DNA of 64,000 nucleotides, taken from contig NZ_CP014545.1 in NCBI RefSeq assembly GCF_001586275.1, positions 3,002,501 through 3,066,500 on the forward strand, read 5' to 3'. Positions 8,485 to 17,331 of this stretch are shown here, piece after piece; positions within the stretch are counted from its first letter, which is position 1; each line of letters starts with the position of its first letter. The translations under genes were made by a program, and so were the position numbers. Below the pieces are notes generated by a model, which worked only from the letters and a program-made list of their open reading frames with translations, was not told where the DNA came from and searched no databases. Source of the DNA: Sphingorhabdus sp. M41. Its GTDB lineage: Bacteria > Pseudomonadota > Alphaproteobacteria > Sphingomonadales > Sphingomonadaceae.

Positions 8485-10734
8485 TTAGAATGACAGGCTG
8501 ATCGAGACACTGGCGTTGCGGCCCGGCTGGGTGAATGCGTCGAGGATGCTGGACGTCGCCGCCAGTCCCCTAACGTCGCTCCACAGCGCATATTTCTGGT
8601 CGGTGATATTGAATATGCCCGCCCGGATCTTCGCATTTTCGCTGATCCGGACAAAGGCGGTCGCATCGAGGATCGCTGATTCTTCCGGACGAAAACAGGT
8701 GGCGGAACAGACGCCGACGGTCTCGTTGAATTCCTTCTGGGCATTATAGCTCAGGATCAGTTCGCCACCGAATGCTCCTGTCGGCTCGCGATAGCCGAGA
8801 CCCAGAATCGCGTTGATCGGATCGATCGTCGACAGCGATGCTGGCCGGCTGTTGGGCGATTTTACCGTGCCGTCGGCGAAGGCGATGGCAAAGCGGGCGC
8901 GGAAACCATTGTCGGCTTCGTAGCTGGCCTTGGCTTCGACGCCCTTGACGGTCACATTATCGAGATTGACGAACTGGTACAGGGCAGGATCACTGGGCGT
9001 GAAACTGCCGGAAACCTGTTCCTGACTGATAAAGTCGGAATAGTCGGCGGTAAAGGCGGTCAGCGATAGGCTGACAGCATCGGTGGCGTAGCGAATGCCT
9101 GCCTCGAAACTGTCGCTGGTTTCCGGGCCAAGGTCCGGATTGGCCAGCGATGAATAGCCAAAGGCGAGATTCTCGAAGAAATTATTGACCTGGCTCGGTG
9201 TCGGTGCCCGGAAGCCACGCGCATAATTGCCGAACAGGCGGACATCGCCCAGCTTGAGCACAGCGCCCAGCTTGGGGGATAATTGCGAACCGTCCTGACT
9301 GCTCGGCGTGAAACTCGGCAGCAGTGGGTCGATGGTCGGGTTCAGATCATAGAAATCGTAACGAATGGCAGGATAGAGAGTGAACATGCCGTCTGCGAAT
9401 TCTATCGCGTCGCCGAGATAGAAACCGCCCAGGGTGAAGTCGGTCTTCGGAAAAGCACGGGTCGGGAAGACTTCTCCGAAGGGCGGCTCGGTACCATCGC
9501 GCAGACCGGCTTGCTCGGTCTTGCTGATGTCGCCACCGAAGGTCAGCGTGTGCCTGACCGAGCCGGTTGCAAAGCTGGACCGGAAGTCGGCGACCGCGCC
9601 GATGACCTCATTGTCGAACGTGTTCAGCCGTTCCCGGTCCGGGCGAGGAGTGGCCGAGGTTGGCGTCCGCTCTTCCAGGGCAAATTGCCGATCCTGTCCA
9701 TCCTGCCAATATGCGGCGAGATGGGCATAATCGATAAAACCGGAGCCTTCTTCGCCCGCATCATAGGTATAATCGAGCGATACCCGGCTGCGTTTGGTTT
9801 CATCCAGCGCAGTGAGATTATCGACGATCCAGCTGGGGGTTGGCCCGAACAGAAATACGGGTCCGCGCCCTGACAAGATGTCGGAAGCCAGTTCCCGTTC
9901 GAGATATTCGCCGGTTAGGCGCACTTTGTGCGAGCCATTGCTCCAGACCAGCTTGCCGAGAAACGCATTGGACTCGCCATCCTGCGGATTGGGCGTGGTG
10001 CGGGTGGCGTCTTCGGTGTCGATCGCGCCCTTGTTGTCGAGCTCTTGAAAATCGCGGCGGGAATAAGCCAGCATCGCCGAGAAATCGCCGGCCTGTCCAG
10101 CCAGCGCTAAGGTCTCGGAAAATTCCTGGTCAGAGGAGCTATATTGCGCCCGGGCAAAGCCGCCAAAGCTGTTGCCCGCTTTGATAAAGTCGACCGGATC
10201 GGCAGTGATGAAGCTGACCGCACCGGACAGGCCGTCGCTGCCATAAAGCGCCGAAGCCGGACCACGGAGGATTTCGACCGCCTTGATCAGTCCGACATCG
10301 GTGGCATTGCCGCGCCCGACTTCCTGCGCGCCAAAGGTAAAGCCCTGGGGAGAGCGGATGCCGTCAACCTGAATCAACACCCGGTTGCCGCCGATACCGC
10401 GAATGTTGAAATCTTCGTTGCCCGCCCGACCGGTGGTGCCCAAAGCCGCGCCAAAACGTGCCGGTGCCCGGCGAACCGACACACCCGGTTCGAACCGCAC
10501 GATGTCGCGAATATCGGTCGCCATTTCATCGGCAATCTGTTCCTGGTCGATCACGGTAACGGTAGCAGGAGCATCGATCACCTCCACGGGTGCCCGGGTG
10601 GCCGTGACGGTGATGGTATTGTCATCCTCGAAACCGGCTACACTGTCACTCGCGGCCAAGGCCGCCTGGGAAAAGCCTAGTGCCAGAAGACTGCAAGAAA
10701 GGGCCATTCCCCGCCGACAGAAATTCGAGTTCAT
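8485..10734 (-). CDS. TonB-dependent heme/hemoglobin-type receptor
   Basis: This 749-residue outer-membrane protein has a signal peptide ending near AALA-AS (residue 27) and a TonB-box-like segment NTITVTATR. A plug domain runs from about residue 48 to 165, with VEILRGPASALYGSDGLSGA marking its end. The rest is a beta-barrel ending in SVSISLSF with the usual terminal phenylalanine. The barrel contains FRAPTPSQ and NPDLGPETSDSFEAG, matching the FRAP and NPNL boxes of heme and hemoglobin receptors. It heads an operon with the DUF6607 protein, a small unknown and a PepSY-type membrane protein. A near-perfect Fur box lies 23 bases upstream, so it is probably induced by iron starvation. Confidence 0.92.
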   Translation of the reverse strand: MNSNFCRRGMALSCSLLALGFSQAALAASDSVAGFEDDNTITVTATRAPVEVIDAPATVTVIDQEQIADEMATDIRDIVRFEPGVSVRRAPARFGAALGTTGRAGNEDFNIRGIGGNRVLIQVDGIRSPQGFTFGAQEVGRGNATDVGLIKAVEILRGPASALYGSDGLSGAVSFITADPVDFIKAGNSFGGFARAQYSSSDQEFSETLALAGQAGDFSAMLAYSRRDFQELDNKGAIDTEDATRTTPNPQDGESNAFLGKLVWSNGSHKVRLTGEYLERELASDILSGRGPVFLFGPTPSWIVDNLTALDETKRSRVSLDYTYDAGEEGSGFIDYAHLAAYWQDGQDRQFALEERTPTSATPRPDRERLNTFDNEVIGAVADFRSSFATGSVRHTLTFGGDISKTEQAGLRDGTEPPFGEVFPTRAFPKTDFTLGGFYLGDAIEFADGMFTLYPAIRYDFYDLNPTIDPLLPSFTPSSQDGSQLSPKLGAVLKLGDVRLFGNYARGFRAPTPSQVNNFFENLAFGYSSLANPDLGPETSDSFEAGIRYATDAVSLSLTAFTADYSDFISQEQVSGSFTPSDPALYQFVNLDNVTVKGVEAKASYEADNGFRARFAIAFADGTVKSPNSRPASLSTIDPINAILGLGYREPTGAFGGELILSYNAQKEFNETVGVCSATCFRPEESAILDATAFVRISENAKIRAGIFNITDQKYALWSDVRGLAATSSILDAFTQPGRNASVSISLSF

Positions 10735-10756
10735 ATATAAGTCCCTGTTTAATGAT

Positions 10757-10775
10757 AATGAGAATGATTCTCATT
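10757..10775. promoter_or_regulatory. Fur box
   Basis: AATGAGAA-TGA-TTCTCATT is a perfect inverted repeat with 8-base arms and a 3-base spacer. It matches the 19-bp Fur consensus, and a further partial repeat (AATGATAATG) extends it on the left. It lies 23 bases upstream of the start codon of the TonB-dependent receptor, where bound Fur would block the promoter. Confidence 0.85.
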
Positions 10776-10790
10776 CTTAATTAGGGATTT

Positions 10791-11019
10791 TGAATGCGGA
10801 GTGTCAAACAATAATTGGAAATTCCGTAAAAAGGGCGAATTCTGGCGCGACAAAGCCTAAGCATAATGCCTTGCCGTCGGCCTTGCCGCTGATGCTACGA
10901 CATCAGTTTAGTGATCCCGATGACTATCTCGGCGGACAAATGCTCATGCCGATCTGCCGGAAGTCAAAAACCCCCTACCAGAAACAAGCAATCCGGAAGC
11001 GCCCGCGCAATTGCGAATG
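10791..11019. other. intergenic region, no gene seen
   Basis: These 229 bases lie between the divergently read receptor promoter and the 3' end of the arsenic operon. They contain no reading frame with a ribosome site or coding character, and no clear terminator stem. Confidence 0.5.
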
Positions 11020-12087
11020 TTAGGCCGGCACGAATTTGGGCCGCGTCCGGTTGGCAAAGGCGACCAGCGACAGCATCACCGGTACTTCCACCAATACGCC
11101 GACCACGGTGGCGAGGGCAGCGCCGCTGCCCAGCCCGAACACGCCGATGGCCACGGCCACGGCCAGTTCGAAGAAATTGGAGGTGCCGATCAGGGCACAG
11201 GGAGCCGCGACATTATGCGGCACTTTCCAGGCCCAGGCGGCGGCATAGGTGACGAAGAATATGCCATAGCTCTGGATAATGATCGGAACGGCGATCAGCG
11301 CGATCAGCAGCGGCTGGGTCACGATCGTCTGCGCCTGGAATGCGAATAGCAGCACCACCGTGAACAGCAGCCCGAGAATGGAAAGCGGTTTGACCCGCCC
11401 GGTAAAGGCGGTGATGGCCGCTTCCCCGTCACTTGACCGGGCGAGCAATGTCCGGCGAGTCAGCGCGCCGGCGACCAGCGGGATCACAACATAAAGCACG
11501 ACCGACAGCAGTAAGGTTTCCCATGGCACGGCGATATCGGTGACGCCGAGCAGCAGCGCGACAATCGGCGCGAAGGCAAAGATCATGATGATATCATTCA
11601 CCGACACCTGCACCAGCGTATAGGCGGGATCGCCTCTGGTCATTTGCGACCAGACAAAGACCATCGCCGTACAGGGCGCGGCGCCCAGCAGGATCAGCCC
11701 GGCGATATATTGCTGCGCATCATCGGCGGACATCAGCCCGGCGAATATATATTGGAAAAAGAGTACCGCCAGCGCCGCCATGGTGAACGGCTTGACCAGC
11801 CAGTTGACGACTATGGTGATGAACAGGCCTTTCGGCTTTTCGCCAATATGCTTCAAGCTGGCAAAGTCGACGCCGACCATCATCGGATAAATCATTGCCC
11901 AGATCAGCACCGCCACCACCAGATTGACCGAGGCATATTCCAGCCGGGCAAGACTGGCGACCGCATCGGGCGCGATATTGCCGATCAGCAGGCCAAGCAG
12001 GATCGCCGCAGTGACCCAGGCTGACAGCCATTTTTCAAACAGGCCCAGTCCGGCATCGGCCGGGGTTTCAAGCGGTTGCGTTGCCAT
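11020..12087 (-). CDS. acr3: ACR3 family arsenite efflux transporter
   Basis: The 355-residue protein has about ten membrane helices and the ACR3 hallmarks. The conserved cysteine lies in [14 protein letters not shown], followed by [15 protein letters not shown], and the conserved glutamate is in [14 protein letters not shown] near the C-terminus. ACR3 carriers expel arsenite from the cytoplasm using the proton motive force. The gene begins three bases after arsC and is the last of the four-gene ars operon. Length and motifs are complete, so it should be functional. Confidence 0.93.
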   Translation of the reverse strand: MATQPLETPADAGLGLFEKWLSAWVTAAILLGLLIGNIAPDAVASLARLEYASVNLVVAVLIWAMIYPMMVGVDFASLKHIGEKPKGLFITIVVNWLVKPFTMAALAVLFFQYIFAGLMSADDAQQYIAGLILLGAAPCTAMVFVWSQMTRGDPAYTLVQVSVNDIIMIFAFAPIVALLLGVTDIAVPWETLLLSVVLYVVIPLVAGALTRRTLLARSSDGEAAITAFTGRVKPLSILGLLFTVVLLFAFQAQTIVTQPLLIALIAVPIIIQSYGIFFVTYAAAWAWKVPHNVAAPCALIGTSNFFELAVAVAIGVFGLGSGAALATVVGVLVEVPVMLSLVAFANRTRPKFVPA

Positions 12088-12090
12088 TTT

Positions 12091-12597
12091 TCAAACCTCG
12101 GCTTTTTCTGCGCCAATTTCCCTGAGCCGGTTCTGCAGGCTCATTTGGTCGATGCTTTCCAGCGGCAGGGCCAGAAACAGGCTGATCCGGTTGAACATCA
12201 TTCGATAGGCTTCGGCGAAGGCGGCGCGCTTTTCTGCTTCGCTGCCGGTTACCGCCGCCGGATCGGCTATGCCCCAATGGGCGGTCATCGGCTGGCCCGG
12301 CCAGACCGGACAGGTTTCGCCGGCGGCATTGTCGCAAACGGTGAAGACAAAATCGAGCCGGGGTGCTTCGGCTCCCGAAAATTCGTCCCAGTTCTTGGAA
12401 CGCAGGCCTTCAATGGGGTGGCCCATTATCTTGAGCAGATCGAGAGAATAGGGATGAACCTTGCCAGCCGGATTGCTGCCAGCGCTATAGGCCCTGAAAC
12501 GCCCCTGGCCTTCGCTCTGCAATATCGCTTCCGCCAATATCGACCGGGCAGAATTGCCGGTGCAGAGAAACAGGGCATTATAGACCCGGTCGCTCAT
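12091..12597 (-). CDS. arsC: arsenate reductase, thioredoxin-coupled type
   Basis: This 168-residue enzyme belongs to the low-molecular-weight phosphatase-like ArsC family. The P-loop CX5R is LCTGNSARS near residue 13, and the second and third redox cysteines are in VFTVCDNAAGETCPVWPG near residues 88 and 95, spaced as in Staphylococcus pI258-type enzymes. The pathway reduces arsenate to arsenite, which the downstream ACR3 carrier expels. The start overlaps the end of arsI by four bases (ATGA). It is slightly longer than the classic 131-residue enzymes, which is common in proteobacterial members. Confidence 0.92.
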   Translation of the reverse strand: MSDRVYNALFLCTGNSARSILAEAILQSEGQGRFRAYSAGSNPAGKVHPYSLDLLKIMGHPIEGLRSKNWDEFSGAEAPRLDFVFTVCDNAAGETCPVWPGQPMTAHWGIADPAAVTGSEAEKRAAFAEAYRMMFNRISLFLALPLESIDQMSLQNRLREIGAEKAEV

Positions 12598-13049
12598 GAC
12601 AGGGCTGCTTTTGACGGCGCGCAGCAGCTGGTTTCGGACGCATTTTCCGATACGGCGGAAAGTTCGGGTGCATCGCCATAGACCACGGATTCGCCATTGG
12701 TGTAAAAGGCTTCCCAGACGACACCATCCGGATCGGATATCCAGCTCTTCTCGGACTGTGCATAGCAGCAGGTGGTCTGTCCCTCTTCCAGCAGCGGTGC
12801 ATCGGCCTTGCGCAGACGGGTGAAAACCTGTTGCAATTCTTCCGGATTTTCGGCCTGGATGCCGAGATGTTCAATGCCCTTGGTCGCGTGATTTTCCGAT
12901 GAAATGGCAAAATTGACGCGCGGATCGTCGAGCATCCATTTGGCATAATCATCTTTTGTCACCGTTGGTGCGGCATCAAAAAGCGTCGAGTAAAATTCTA
13001 TCGAGGCGTCGAGATTGTCGACGCCGACATGAATGTGCATCCGTTTCAT
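12594..13049 (-). CDS. arsI: ArsI/CadI family dioxygenase-like protein
   Basis: The 151-residue protein is a vicinal-oxygen-chelate (VOC) fold member of the ArsI/CadI group. Metal ligands are probably the histidine in MHIHVGV, the histidine in GIEHLGIQ and the glutamate in GVVWEAFYT. The vicinal cysteine pair in QTTCCYAQSEKSW is the arsenic-binding signature of ArsI C-As lyases, which split the carbon-arsenic bond of trivalent methylarsenicals. The C-terminus adds another pair, TSCCAPS. It overlaps arsR and arsC by four bases at either end. Methylarsenite demethylation is the likely role, but CadI-type cadmium induction cannot be excluded. Confidence 0.85.
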   Translation of the reverse strand: MKRMHIHVGVDNLDASIEFYSTLFDAAPTVTKDDYAKWMLDDPRVNFAISSENHATKGIEHLGIQAENPEELQQVFTRLRKADAPLLEEGQTTCCYAQSEKSWISDPDGVVWEAFYTNGESVVYGDAPELSAVSENASETSCCAPSKAALS

Positions 13050-13375
13050 TGGCAGAGCCTTTCAAGTTGATTGGTAATGGGCGCGCAATCGTCACCGGAA
13101 CAGCAATTTTCCAGCAGGAAGGCGATCAGGCCGTTCATCGCAGCAAGATTGGCGCGGTAGATGATCAGGCGGCTGTCGCGCTTTGAGGAGACAAGGTCCG
13201 CGCGCGACAGGGTCGACAGATGGGAAGACATGGTATTTTGCGGAACATCCAGCCGCTTGGCGATCTCCCCCGCTGGCAAGCCCGTCGGCTCATGGCGCAC
13301 CAGCAGCTTGAAAACATCCAGCCGGGTATTTTGCGCGAGGGCGCCAAGCGCCTCTATTGCTTTAATCGAATCCAT
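13046..13375 (-). CDS. arsR: ArsR family transcriptional repressor
   Basis: This 109-residue winged-helix repressor is the first gene of the ars operon. The recognition region is LPAGEIAKRLDVPQNTMSSH followed by LSTLSRADLVSSKRDSRLI, the usual ArsR wing. The classic ELCVC motif of helix 3 is absent. Instead cysteines cluster at the C-terminus (ENCCSGDDCAP), an arrangement known from ArsR proteins that bind As(III) there. The ATG lies inside the left arm of a perfect 10-bp inverted repeat, and no ribosome site precedes it, so the message may be leaderless. arsR overlaps arsI by four bases. Confidence 0.92.
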   Translation of the reverse strand: MDSIKAIEALGALAQNTRLDVFKLLVRHEPTGLPAGEIAKRLDVPQNTMSSHLSTLSRADLVSSKRDSRLIIYRANLAAMNGLIAFLLENCCSGDDCAPITNQLERLCQ

Positions 13376-13400
13376 ATATCGGTATATGTAGATATATGGA
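13371..13400. promoter_or_regulatory. probable ArsR operator overlapping the arsR start
   Basis: TCCATATATC and GATATATGGA form a perfect inverted repeat with 10-base arms around a 10-base spacer. The left arm contains the complement of the arsR start codon (13373-13375). The position and AT-rich symmetry fit an autoregulatory ArsR operator that covers the transcription start. Confidence 0.75.
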
Positions 13401-13544
13401 TGGTTTGTAAAGAGGGATATTGGATTTATCTGTTGTCGCCCCGGTCTCCCGGATGAAATGAAGATTGTGCGCCCTCTGCCTTGACAGATGCTTGTCGAAC
13501 CCCGCTGCGCCGATTAGAGGTAGAACTTAAATCTCCCTTTCCCG

Positions 13545-14429
13545 ATGGAAACCCCGATGACCCTGAACGGCCCCGCCTCGCACAGCTATTTCTCCCAGCG
13601 ACTAAAGCTCCATTATGCCGACTGGGGCAATGAGGACAAGCCGCCGCTGATCCTGCTCCACGGCGGCCGGGATCATTGCCGCAACTGGGACTGGACCGCG
13701 CAGGCGCTGCGCGATGACTGGCATATCATCTGCCCCGACGTCCGCGGTCATGGCGACAGCCAGTGGAGCACCGATGGCCATTATGCGACGATGGCGATGG
13801 TCACCGATCTGGCGCAGCTGATCCATCAGCTCGACCTGTCGCCGGTGACGATTGTCGCGCACAGCATGGGCGGCAATATCGCGCTGCGCTATACAGGCCT
13901 CTATCCCGACACGGTGCGCAAGCTGGTCGCAATCGAGGGGCTTGGCCCCAGCCCCGATATGCTCGCCGAGCGGGATAAGGTCGGTCAGGTACAACGGGTG
14001 CGTGACAGCATTGAAGAAAAGCGCAAGGCCGCCGGTCGTCAGGTCAAACGCTACCCGACATTCGAGGACGCCCTGAAACGCATGCAGGAAGCCAACCAGC
14101 ATCTCTCCGACGAGCAGGCCCGGCACCTGACCACGCACGCGGTGATCCGCAACGAGGATGGCAGCTATAGCTGGAAGTTCGATCCCTATGTGCAGCACTG
14201 GGACAGCATCGATCTGTCACAGAAGACTATTCACGAATTGTGGGGCAATATCAGCTGCCCGACCCAGCTTCATTATGGTGCCGACAGCTGGGCCAGCAAT
14301 CCGGAGAAAGACGGCCGGATGCAATATTTCGGCGACAATGTGTCGGTGAAGGAATTTGCCGATGCCGGCCACTGGCTGCACCATGACCAGTTCGCGCTGT
14401 TCGTCGAGACTTTAAACGAATTTTTGTGA
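13545..14429 (+). CDS. alpha/beta hydrolase
   Basis: The 294-residue protein is a standard single-domain alpha/beta hydrolase. The oxyanion-hole motif is LLHGGRDH near residue 40, the nucleophile elbow is AHSMGGNIAL with Ser near residue 106, and the catalytic histidine is in AGHWLHHDQ close to the C-terminus. The cap region between residues 135 and 190 is helical and charged. No signal peptide is present, so it acts in the cytosol. It is a single gene with no partner nearby. An in-frame ATG twelve bases further in (13557) could also be the start. The substrate is unknown. Confidence 0.88.
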   Translation: METPMTLNGPASHSYFSQRLKLHYADWGNEDKPPLILLHGGRDHCRNWDWTAQALRDDWHIICPDVRGHGDSQWSTDGHYATMAMVTDLAQLIHQLDLSPVTIVAHSMGGNIALRYTGLYPDTVRKLVAIEGLGPSPDMLAERDKVGQVQRVRDSIEEKRKAAGRQVKRYPTFEDALKRMQEANQHLSDEQARHLTTHAVIRNEDGSYSWKFDPYVQHWDSIDLSQKTIHELWGNISCPTQLHYGADSWASNPEKDGRMQYFGDNVSVKEFADAGHWLHHDQFALFVETLNEFL

Positions 14430-14608
14430 TTATTCGATCGATGTCTCGATCATTCCTCATGGTTACAGTGGCCTAATTTTTCTCATCGCCTGAAATCAAG
14501 TGCGCTGTCACCGCGCGTCTTTGGCTATTTCAATCAGACGTCACCGTAATTGACCTTAATTGCGTATTTGCAGCATGTTTGCAGTATAGGGTGAGGAGGC
14601 GATGAATA

Positions 14609-15169
14609 GTGAACGGCGCGATATTTTACGCAACCCGATATGGCAGCACGGCGCAATATGCCGACTGGATTTCCGATGCGACCGGGATTCCAGCGTTTGA
14701 CGCGAACAAGACTGACGCCGATCCATCCCTTTACGACTTCGTCGTCATCGGCGCCCCGGTGATTTACCACAAGCTACCAATCCGGCACTGGGTCATGCAA
14801 AAAATGCTGTCCTTGGAAACCAGACCTGTCTTGTTCTTCACCGTTTCCGGCGCCCCGGCAGGGGCAAAGCTCGACCGCTGGATCGCCAACAGCCTGCCCG
14901 AGGCCCTGATTCAGCAAATGACCCATTTTGCCCTCCGTGGCCGTCAAAATCCCAGAGACCTCTCCTGGTTTGATCGCATCATGCTCGTCATCGGTGGTCT
15001 GACAAACCCGGATCGCGGCGCAGGCCGAGAGGAGTTGAAGGGCTTTGACTTTATGGACAAGTCTAGCATTGAGCCGATGGTACAGGCGATTCAGCACCTG
15101 CAATCGCGTGATGCGGTACGGCTGGAGATTGATAATGATCAACCACGAGAGATAAGAGGACAGATATGA
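14609..15169 (+). CDS. flavodoxin-fold protein, HemG-like
   Basis: This 186-residue protein starts with GTG, supported by a strong ribosome site (GAGGAGG, nine bases upstream). The FMN phosphate loop is ATRYGSTAQYADWI. The sequences DFVVIGAPVIYHKLPIRHW and VLFFTVSGAPAG follow the pattern of HemG-type (oxygen-independent protoporphyrinogen oxidase) flavodoxins. The last five bases lead into the cytochrome b561 gene with an ATGA overlap, so the two are co-translated. HemG normally passes electrons to the membrane quinone pool. A partnership in which this flavoprotein exchanges electrons with the cytochrome is an inference. It could be a general flavodoxin instead of a heme-synthesis enzyme. Confidence 0.75.
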   Translation: MNGAIFYATRYGSTAQYADWISDATGIPAFDANKTDADPSLYDFVVIGAPVIYHKLPIRHWVMQKMLSLETRPVLFFTVSGAPAGAKLDRWIANSLPEALIQQMTHFALRGRQNPRDLSWFDRIMLVIGGLTNPDRGAGREELKGFDFMDKSSIEPMVQAIQHLQSRDAVRLEIDNDQPREIRGQI

Positions 15170-15714
15170 CTGCCACCCAAGCCCATGCGCGCTACGCCCG
15201 CCTTTCGATTTTTCTCCACTGGGCGATGCTGCTGCTGATCACGGCAGTCTATAGCTGCATCCTGTTGCGCGAATCATTTCCCCGGGGCAGCGACCTGCGC
15301 GAAGGCCTTAAGATGTGGCATTTCATGCTCGGTCTGTCGGTGCTGGCGCTGGTGATCATCCGGATCGTCGCCCGGCTGCTGACCACCAAGCCGCCGATCA
15401 AGCCCGAACCGCCTGCGTGGCAAATGCTGTTGGCCAAGGTAACGCATCTTGCGCTTTATGCTTTCATGCTGGCAATGCCGATTGCCGGCTGGCTGATCCT
15501 CAGCAGCGCTGACAAGACCATCCCATTCTTCGGTCTCGAGCTCCCCGCGCTGGTGGCACCGGACAAGGCGCTGGCCGAACAAATCGAGGAGTTGCACGAA
15601 ACGGTAGGAACCATCGGGTATTTTCTGATCGGACTGCACGCGCTGGCGGCACTGTTCCATCATTATGTGGTCAAGGATAATACGCTCAAGCGGATGCTTC
15701 CCGGCAAGCGCTAG
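15166..15714 (+). CDS. cytochrome b561 family membrane protein
   Basis: The 182-residue protein has four membrane helices (about residues 12-32, 48-68, 85-106 and 142-162) and the histidines expected to hold two b-type hemes. They occur in SIFLHWAMLL, KMWHFMLGLS, KVTHLALYAF and LIGLHALAALFHHYV. It belongs to the YodB/CybB family that transfers electrons between quinol and other carriers such as superoxide. The start overlaps the end of the flavodoxin gene by four bases. The coupling suggests that the flavodoxin and this cytochrome form a small redox chain. Confidence 0.88.
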   Translation: MTATQAHARYARLSIFLHWAMLLLITAVYSCILLRESFPRGSDLREGLKMWHFMLGLSVLALVIIRIVARLLTTKPPIKPEPPAWQMLLAKVTHLALYAFMLAMPIAGWLILSSADKTIPFFGLELPALVAPDKALAEQIEELHETVGTIGYFLIGLHALAALFHHYVVKDNTLKRMLPGKR

Positions 15715-15756
15715 GCGTGGCAGCAAGACAACGATTTCTGTCTGATCTGCTAGAGT

Positions 15757-17331
15757 TCAGGAAATCATCCCCCGCAATGTAACAATCCTGTCCGCCTCTT
15801 CCGCCGGCTTGTCCTTGCGGATGCGGTGGATGCGCGGGAAGCGCATGGCGAGGCCGGATTTGTGGCGGCCGCTTTCGTGGATGGAATCGAACGCGACTTC
15901 CAGCACCAGCGATTTCTTCACCTCGCGGACCGGCCCGAAGCGGTTCAACGTGTTCTGGCGGACGAAGCGGTCGAGCCATTTCAGCTCTTCGTCGGTGAAA
16001 CCGGAATAGGCCTTGCCGACCGGCAACAGTTCGCCATCCTCGGTCCAGCAGCCAAATGTATAGTCGGAATAGAAGGACGCCCGCCGCCCGTTGCCGCGCT
16101 GCGCGTACATCATCACGCAGTCGGCGTTCAGCGGGTCGCGTTTCCATTTATACCAGTGACCGGTAACCCGGCCGGCCAGATAGGGGCTCTCCCTCCGCTT
16201 CAGCATCACGCCCTCGATCGCCGCGTCGCGAGCCCCGGCGCGCATGACTTCCAGCGCGGCGAAATCGTCGACATCGACCACCGCCGACAGATCGAAATGA
16301 TCCGCGTTGAGTGTGGGGACAAAGCGCTCGAGCCGCTGGCGCCGCTCGTGCCAGGGCGACAGGCGCAGGTCGTCTTCCCCGTCCATCAGCAGATCATAGA
16401 CCCGGACAAAGGCGGGAAACTCCTGCCGCATTTTCTTCGAGACGGTCTTGCGCCCCAGGCGCTTCTGCAGCGCATTGAAACTTGCCGCCTCGCCGCCCTG
16501 ATCGGTGCCGCGAACCAGCAGTTCGCCGTCGATCACACCGTCACGGTCGAATGCCTCGACTATATCGGGAAAAGACGCGCTGATATCATCGCCGCCGCGG
16601 CTGTAGAGCCGGGTTTCACCGCCGAGATGCACCGCCTGCACGCGGATGCCGTCCCATTTCCACTCAACCGCATATTGCCCAAGATCGAGACTGTCGCCTT
16701 CAAATGGATGGGAAAGCATGAACGGACGAAAGAAAGGCGTCGCCGAAAGATCCGGGCGATCACCACCCTGCTCCGCCCATTTAAACAGCGCCTCATAAGG
16801 CGGGTCGAGCGCGTGCCAGAGCTCCTCGACATCGTCGAGCGCCACGTCAAAGGCCTGCGCGAAAGCGGTCTTGGCTAACCGTGCCGAGACACCGACCCGC
16901 ATCCCGCCGACCGCCAGCTTGAGCATTGCATAGCGGCTGTTGCTATCCATGCTGTCGAGCAGGTCCGCGACGATATCGGGAGCGGTCGCGCGATTGGCGG
17001 CTGACAGCGCCTGCACCACTTCGTCGATGGTCGGGTCGCTCTGCTCCCGCCCCTCCGCTTCCGGCCAGACCAGCGCCACGGTTTCGGCGGTATCACCGAC
17101 ATGATGGCGCGACAGGCGGAACAGTTCCGGATCGATCCGCGTTCCGGCCAGATTGCGGATGGTGGCGGATTTGACCGCCGGAAAGTCGAGGCTGTCGGTC
17201 AGCGCCGCCAGTGCCCAGCCGCGATCGGGGTCGGGCGTCTCGCGCAAATTGGTTGAGATCGCCGCCAGCTTGGCGTTGCGCGATCTGGTGTAGATCAGAC
17301 TGTCGATCAGGGCGGCAAAGCGGCGCATCAA
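15757..17331 (-). CDS. ATP-dependent DNA ligase of the ligase-exonuclease repair module
   Basis: The 524-residue enzyme has an N-terminal DNA-binding region (1-210), the adenylation motif KxDG in VEWKWDGIRVQ near residue 228, and later ligase motifs including GELLVRG, EGVMLKRRESPYLAGR and WYKWKRDPL. The fold order and length match the bacterial family called cisplatin damage response ligase (LigB/TIGR04120 group). Its first codons overlap the exonuclease gene by four bases. In other bacteria this pair occurs with a DEXH helicase and the PdeM endonuclease; neither is within this window. It probably seals breaks during repair of crosslinked or damaged DNA. Confidence 0.92.
   Translation of the reverse strand: MMRRFAALIDSLIYTRSRNAKLAAISTNLRETPDPDRGWALAALTDSLDFPAVKSATIRNLAGTRIDPELFRLSRHHVGDTAETVALVWPEAEGREQSDPTIDEVVQALSAANRATAPDIVADLLDSMDSNSRYAMLKLAVGGMRVGVSARLAKTAFAQAFDVALDDVEELWHALDPPYEALFKWAEQGGDRPDLSATPFFRPFMLSHPFEGDSLDLGQYAVEWKWDGIRVQAVHLGGETRLYSRGGDDISASFPDIVEAFDRDGVIDGELLVRGTDQGGEAASFNALQKRLGRKTVSKKMRQEFPAFVRVYDLLMDGEDDLRLSPWHERRQRLERFVPTLNADHFDLSAVVDVDDFAALEVMRAGARDAAIEGVMLKRRESPYLAGRVTGHWYKWKRDPLNADCVMMYAQRGNGRRASFYSDYTFGCWTEDGELLPVGKAYSGFTDEELKWLDRFVRQNTLNRFGPVREVKKSLVLEVAFDSIHESGRHKSGLAMRFPRIHRIRKDKPAEEADRIVTLRGMIS

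Noticed and set aside
9283-10680. Plus-strand frames opposite the TonB-dependent receptor
   Set aside because: All lie antisense to a receptor with complete plug and barrel motifs.
10790-11023. 77-residue plus-strand frame after the Fur box
   Set aside because: No ribosome site or family resemblance; runs into the 3' end of acr3 on the other strand.
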